Shown piece by piece: positions 18,612-23,907 of a stretch of 23,907 nt of DNA. The DNA comes from Saccoglossus kowalevskii (taxonomy: Eukaryota; Hemichordata; Enteropneusta; Harrimaniidae). Location of the stretch: NCBI RefSeq assembly GCF_000003605.2, contig NW_003118224.1, positions 1 to 23,907 of the forward strand, given 5' to 3'. The position numbers and the translations under genes are program-made. The notes under the pieces were generated by a model. The model saw only the letters and a list, made by a program, of their open reading frames with translations, was not told the origin of the DNA and searched no databases. The number at the start of each line of letters is the position of its first letter. Position 1 is the first letter of the stretch.

Positions 18612-21600
18612 TGAAAACCCTTGTCCCAACCATGATAATACATATGGGGGCCTAGATGGAAGTGGTGAAGAGACTGAGCCAATCAGTGTCATGACCAGCC
18701 AGGCTAATATCACAACTCTTGACATACCTGATGGACTTGTTGGGGGTGCTGCTGAGGTTCATGTTTTTGTGGAGGGAGTCCGGTGCAAATGTCTCCTTGA
18801 TAGTGGGTCACAAGTCACCTTGGTTTTTAACTCTTTCTATAAAAGTAAGCTTCATCACTGTCATCTGCAGCCTGTACATGACTTGGTGGTTGTTGGTGCT
18901 GCTGGCCAAGTAGTGCCCTATGATGGGTTTATTAGGATTTCTGTAAGGTTTCCCAAGAATATTGCTGGTACTGGTGAGACATTTCAGACCTTAGCTTTAG
19001 TATGTTCAGACAGTGAAAAGGAAAGTGATTGTCCTGTTATATTTGGTACAAATACTAATCTGTTTAGAAATATGGCAAATGTATGCAGAGAAGTGGCTGG
19101 TGGACAGTACTTGAAGAAGTTGACAATGAATAGTTTGTGTGCTCAAGCATACAAACGAGTTAACATACTGGACAAGTATGACTCGAATGGAAGAATGGGT
19201 GAGGTGAAACTGATGCGAAAACGTGCTGTCTCTGTTGCTGGTGGTGCTACTGTACCCTTGACTGGAGTGACCAGGGTGAAGCCTGGAATACCCAATATGA
19301 CAGTACTTCTGGAGTCACCACAATGTTTCAACCTTCCTGGTGGACTAATTGTAAAGAGCAGTGTAGCTCAACTGAAGTCTGGAAGTATCCAGAAGTTCAA
19401 GGTAGTGGTGCATAATGAGACGAATCATGATGTTTGTATTCCCCCAAAGAGTATACTTGCTGAGTTGCATGTACCTGATTGGGTGCGAACTATACAACCC
19501 AGTGAGTTATACTCTCAAAAAGTTGAACCAAAAGCAAGTACTCGCTGTGGTGGTTTTAGTGTATCAGTAGACGCATCTCAGAAAGGGAGTCTGACTGTTA
19601 ATTTTGGCAGTGCACCCCTTGGGGAAGATGACAAGAAGAGAATAACTGAGAAGCTGAATAGGCGTCAACATGTATTCTCACGTCATGACTGGGATGTGGG
19701 CTGTACTTCAGCAGTGGAGCATAGAATTCCTCTGCGTGATTCTACCCCTTTCAGGGAACGGTCCAGGAGGATTACTCCAGCAGATTTTGATGATGCCAGG
19801 AGGCACATTCAGGATCTACTTGATGCAGGTATTATTAAAGAATCTAGGAGTCAATATGCCTCACCAATTGTCCTGGTGAGGAAAAAGAATGGAACTTTAC
19901 GACTATGTGTGGACTATCGAACACTGAATCAACGTACCATCCCTGATCAATATACCGTACCAAGAATCCAAGATGCATTGGATTGTTTAAACGGATGTAC
20001 ATGGTTCCATGTTCTGGATTTGAAATCTGGATATTATCAGTAACCTATGGATGAAGCCGATAAACAGAAGACTGCATTCATATGTCCTCTAGGGTTCTAC
20101 CAGTTTGAACGCATGCCGCAAGGTATTACTGGAGCACCCGCTACATTCCAACGCCTGATGGAGAAATGCATGTCTGATATGCATTTATTAGATGTCCTTG
20201 TATACCTAGATGACCTGATCGTATTTGGTCGCACCCTGGGAGAAGCAGAGGACCGACTTATGAAGGTGCTTGATAGACTGGCTGAATATGGGTTGAAGCT
20301 GTCTGCAGAAAAGTGCCAACTTTTCCAAAAATCTGTAAAATATCTTGGCCACATTGTTGGTGAAGATGGGGTTAAACCAGACCCTGACAAAATAGAGGCC
20401 TTGAAGACTTGGCCTACTCCGAGTAACATCAGAGAATTGAAATCCTTATTAGGATTTTTAGGTTATTATCGCCGATTTGTGGCAAACTATGCTCAAATAG
20501 TAAAACCACTGAATGACTTAACTGCTGGTTATCTTCCACCCAAATTACGAAAGAAGATGTTCAAGAAAATGAAAGCTGATGTGACTTATCGCAGTGCGAC
20601 TGAACCGTTTGGAGACCGTTGGACACCTGCCTGTCAACAAGCCATGGATAAAGTGATAAATTTGTTAACGCATCCTCCAATACTAGCATTTGCTGATCTG
20701 ACACTTCCATTCGTCTTACATGTAGATGCTAGTCTAGATGGCCTGGGTGGTGTACTATATCAAAAGCAAGACAATGATTTGAAACCTATTGCCTATGCCA
20801 GCAGGGGATTGAGTCAAAGTGAACGGCGATATCCTGTGCACAAACTTGAATTTCTTGCCCTCAAGTGGTGCATTACAGAAAAGTTTCATGACTATTTGTA
20901 TGGTGCAAAGTGCACAGTACTTACGGACAATAATCCGCTTACCTATCTACAGACCACTGCCAAGCTAGATGCAGCAGGTCACCGTTGGTTATCTGCCCTT
21001 GCTGCTTATGATTTTACTCTGCACTATCGTAGAGGATGTCTCAACATTGATGCTGATGCATTATCCCGCCGACCTCGATCTGATAGAGATGCTAGTGATA
21101 CTCCATCCATGGAGGAAGAAATAGAAAGATTGAGAGCTCGGTTAGAAGGTCGTTGTCAAGAACCTGATGAAGTAGTACCTGGAGAGGTAGTTGGAGCTAT
21201 TAGCATGCAGCATGGAGTGGTGCTGAAGACGTGGTGCCATGTTGATGGAGAAGTGGCCAATTGTAATTCCACTTCTACTAGAACAAACTCTTCTGTTGAG
21301 TTTCAGCCAACCCTTGTAGAGACTGTATGCAAGTCAGGGGGTGCTATCCCTCAAGAATGTATTGAGCCAATTCGACCAGGTACTGATATGTCCACTGCCC
21401 TGCATGTGAGAGACTGGTATCAGCTACAAAGGACTGACCCATCGATAAAACAAGTTATAGGGTATCTGGAAGAAAACATCAAACCAGTGTCTGGCATTCA
21501 TGATCGTGAGGTGAAGTTGTTGCTGAAAGAATGGGGAAAGTTGTGTTTCCGAGATGGAATCCTGTACAGACGCAGCCATGACTCTGATGGTAAAACACAA

Positions 21601-23344
21601 AATCAGCTAGTTTTGCCACAGGAATTTAGGGATCAAGCTGTTAAGTCTCTACACGATGACCTAGGTCATATGGGAGTGGAGAGAACACTAGAACTAGTCA
21701 GGGCTCGGTTTTATTGGCCTAAGATGAGAGCTATAATAGAGAATAAGATTAAGAACTGTGGACGGTGTGTCCGACGAAAGTCTTTACCAAAGAGAGCGGC
21801 TCCATTAGTTAATATTCGTACCAGTGCTCCCATGGAATTAGTATGCATAGATTTTCTTACTTTAGAACCAGACAGCAGTAATACTCAAAATATTCTTGTT
21901 GTTACTGATCATTACACTCGATATGCGCAAGCATTTCCCACCAAGGACCAAGAGGCCAAAACGGTAGCTAAAGTTCTTTTGGAAAAATACTTTGTTCATT
22001 ATGGCCTCCCTGGGCGTATCCACTCTGACCAGGGTAGAAATTTTGAGAGTCGTTTGTTGAAGGGGGTATTTCAGGTACTGGGTATTCGGAAATCAAGGAC
22101 GACACCTTACCATCCTCAGGGAGATCCGCAGCCCGAACGCTTTAATAGGACGCTGTTAAACATGCTGGGAACTCTGGAAGACAAGGACAAACTCCACAGG
22201 AGCCAACATATCAGTTTTTTAGTGCATGCCTACAATTGTACTAGGAACGATAGCACTCACTTTTCACCTTATTACTTGATGTTTGGTCGTGAAGCACGAC
22301 TACCCATTGATCTGTGTTTTGGAGTAACTCCTGATGAACACAGCAATACAGCATATCTAGAGTACATTCAGCAACTCAGAGGTAGACTCCAGAAAGCCTA
22401 CAGACTTGCAACAAATGAGGCGACAAAGTCAGCTGTGGCTAACAAAAGAAGATATGACAGCAAAGTCCATGCAAGCCATCTGATGCTTGGTGATAGGGTG
22501 TTAGTTCGGAATGTTGGATTGCATGGAAAACACAAGTTATCTGATCGATGGAAGCCTGATATCCATGTGGTAGTCAAACAACATGGTGAGTTACCAGTCT
22601 ATACAGTAAAGCCTGAGAGTGGAGATGGATCTGAAAGAACTTTACATAGGAACTTACTACTTCCGGTTGGGTATTTGTCAGAGTCGCACTCTAGCGTGGA
22701 GCAGACCCCTCCCTCTCGGCCACGTACTAGACAATTTGTCAAGCAACAGCAGAGATGTTTGGAATTGGATTCTGATGATGATTCAGAAGAAGAATATGAT
22801 TCTGTGTGCCACTTTGATCCAGGGTGGGACCAGCCAATTGCAATCACCAGAAGTTTCATTGCCCAATTCTTCTCTATTAAATGTCAATGCTCCAATTTTT
22901 AGCCCTGTACATACATCTATGCCCTTGGATATTCCTAAACACACCCCTATTTCCTCTGACACTCCTACATGTATATCAATACCCCATAACCTTCCTATTA
23001 GTCAATTACAGACACCTGCTAGTCCATCAAAGGAAACCCTGCTGAATGATGATGTTTCTTGCTCACTGCCATCTCCTCCATCACCCATTAGGGCATCATC
23101 ACCAGATAGTCCTAAATTGAATTCCGAGGCGAATAGGGAGGATCTTTCTGAACCGGAAACTGTGTCACCTGGTCCTATTGAGTTTGATGGCCTGAATAGC
23201 AGGCCTAGAAGAGTTAATGCTGGTCGACCTGTTGAGAGGTTGACTTATGATATTCTAGGTGAACCCACTAGTTACTGTGCCCAGAATTATAAATGTTCTA
23301 TGGTTGTACCTGCTCACATATTTGCGACTTCTTTGTACTATTAA
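18574..23344 (+). pseudogene. pol: pol of unit 3, nonsense codon in RT and frameshift in tail
   Basis: Protease (DSG) and the first part of reverse transcriptase are open until TAA at 20041-20043, which falls right after GYYQ in motif A where unit 2 has an Ile codon. Reading resumes in the same frame (20044-22902) with YLDD, RNase H and a complete integrase, including HHCC, D, D-35-E and the GPY/F-like region lost from unit 1. An 8-bp deletion near 22836 (CTGCTCAA in unit 2, CAA at each edge) shifts the tail, so this part ends at 22900-22902. The remaining Ser/Pro-rich tail is open in the next frame to TAA 23342-23344. Several substitutions are private to this copy, such as Trp to Arg near 22198. 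Confidence 0.92.
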
Positions 23345-23503
23345 TAATATTGTACTTTGTATATTCTTAACTACTGAAATCGAATAGGTTTTGCTATGTT
23401 GAGATTATAGTATCATTGTATTTTAGACTTTTACTCAAACAAATTGTACTGTATTTAAGCTATTGATTGCCTGAATGATTCCCTCAGGGACGAGTGAATG
23501 GTT
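23345..23503 (+). other. 3' noncoding DNA of unit 3
   Basis: AT-rich, no gene seen. Matches unit 1 at each diagnostic base that separates units 1/3 from 0/2. Confidence 0.65.
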
Positions 23504-23515
23504 GGAGGGGGGAGA
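23504..23515 (+). promoter_or_regulatory. Polypurine tract of unit 3
   Basis: GGAGGGGGGAGA adjoining LTR4. It has GG at its left edge as in unit 1, without unit 1's T interruption. Confidence 0.9.
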
Positions 23516-23907
23516 TGTAACCCGTGTGGTATTATTATATGTACTGCGCCCTCTATTGGTGCGTATGCTCATGAATAGTAATGAGGCTATTTGACCCTTG
23601 CCCCAACTCCCGCCTGAACGAAAGTGATCCTGCCGCACATCTAGTTCACGCGCTGCCAGAAATTCTTCTTTTGTGTTATATGTGAACTTTGTTGGTCCTT
23701 GGGTACTTTATAATCATTTCAGGTATGTACTGATCTTGTACATTTCAGAGTTTTAGATTGATGAGTAATATTTTACTGTAATTTTGATTTTTTTGTATTC
23801 AACGGTGCAGCAAACCTGTGTGTATTGCATCATGGCTATTTGTATTTTGAACATTTTGACGAGTTTACAAATTGTTTTCCTATTGACTTCCATGAGTATT
23901 AATGACT
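23516..23907 (+). repeat. LTR4, first 392 bp (cut by window end)
   Basis: Starts TGTAAC and follows the other LTRs to the window edge. The poly-T run is 7 as in LTR2. It has one substitution in the left 28-bp repeat (GGGTAC for GGGTGC) and CATGAG in place of ACTGAG close to the end. Its TATA, AATAAA and 3' end lie outside the window, so it cannot be told whether the array continues. Confidence 0.93.

Larger units (their letters stand above)
1..23907 (+). mobile_element. Tandem LTR-sharing array of a Ty3/gypsy retrotransposon
   Basis: Four LTR copies (the last cut by the window edge) alternate with three internal gag-pol regions and the end of a fourth, all in one orientation. Between internal regions there is one LTR, not two, and no target-site duplication or flanking host DNA. 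The units are nearly identical by eye, so the array is young or has been homogenised. Unequal recombination between LTRs, or integration of a concatemer, normally produces this layout. Because the repeats are long and similar, a misassembly cannot be excluded from the sequence alone. Confidence 0.95.
15522..23907 (+). mobile_element. Unit 3: Ty3/gypsy copy with broken gag and pol (3' LTR cut by window)
   Basis: LTR3, primer-binding site, frameshifted gag, pol with a nonsense codon and an 8-bp deletion, polypurine tract and the first 392 bp of LTR4. Unlike unit 1 it has no large deletion; its lesions are small. Confidence 0.93.

Noticed and set aside
20047-22902. A separate RT/integrase gene starting at the ATG after the TAA
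   Set aside because: It begins in the middle of RT motif A directly after the nonsense codon. It is the remainder of pol.
1-23907. A host gene, CRISPR array, tRNA gene or novel defence-type system in the window
   Set aside because: Every stretch is assigned to LTR, leader, gag, pol or 3' noncoding DNA of the same element. The tRNA-Pro match is a primer-binding site, not a tRNA gene.

Overview
The whole window is retrotransposon. It holds a head-to-tail array of one Ty3/gypsy (Metaviridae-type) LTR retrotransposon family in the + orientation. Neighbouring units share a single LTR: tail of unit 0 - LTR1 - internal 1 - LTR2 - internal 2 - LTR3 - internal 3 - start of LTR4. I see no host gene, tRNA, rRNA or CRISPR. 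The host is an animal: the Gag resembles the capsid family that gave vertebrate PNMA genes, the primer-binding site matches tRNA-Pro, the DNA is AT-rich, and the gag start has a vertebrate-style Kozak context. I cannot name the species; a deuterostome is a guess.

Layout: pol tail of unit 0 (1-405), 3' noncoding DNA and polypurine tract (406-576), LTR1 (577-1756), internal 1 (1757-7505), LTR2 (7506-8684), internal 2 (8685-15521), LTR3 (15522-16700), internal 3 (16701-23515), partial LTR4 (23516-23907). Full LTRs are 1,179-1,180 bp and bounded by the inverted repeat TGTAAC/GTTACA. Unit spacings are 6,929, 8,016 and 7,994 bp. The indels described below account exactly for these differences.

Each internal region encodes Gag (N-terminal RRM-like region, coiled coil, PNMA-like capsid, CCHC knuckle) and then Pol (protease, reverse transcriptase, RNase H, integrase, long Ser/Pro-rich tail). 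Pol lies in the -1 frame. The overlap carries GGGAAAC, a 5-nt spacer and an 8-bp stem-loop, as expected for programmed -1 frameshifting. There is no env gene.

No complete unit is fully intact. Unit 2 is closest: gag is whole and pol is open through the integrase catalytic core, then two 4-bp insertions disrupt the tail. Unit 1 has a +1 frameshift in gag and deletions of 126, 21, 790 and 141 bp; the 790-bp deletion removes most of reverse transcriptase. Unit 3 has gag frameshifts, a TAA stop in reverse transcriptase and an 8-bp deletion in the pol tail. The element 3' ends and LTRs alternate between two sequence types (0=2, 1=3), which suggests growth by two-unit steps or two source lineages.
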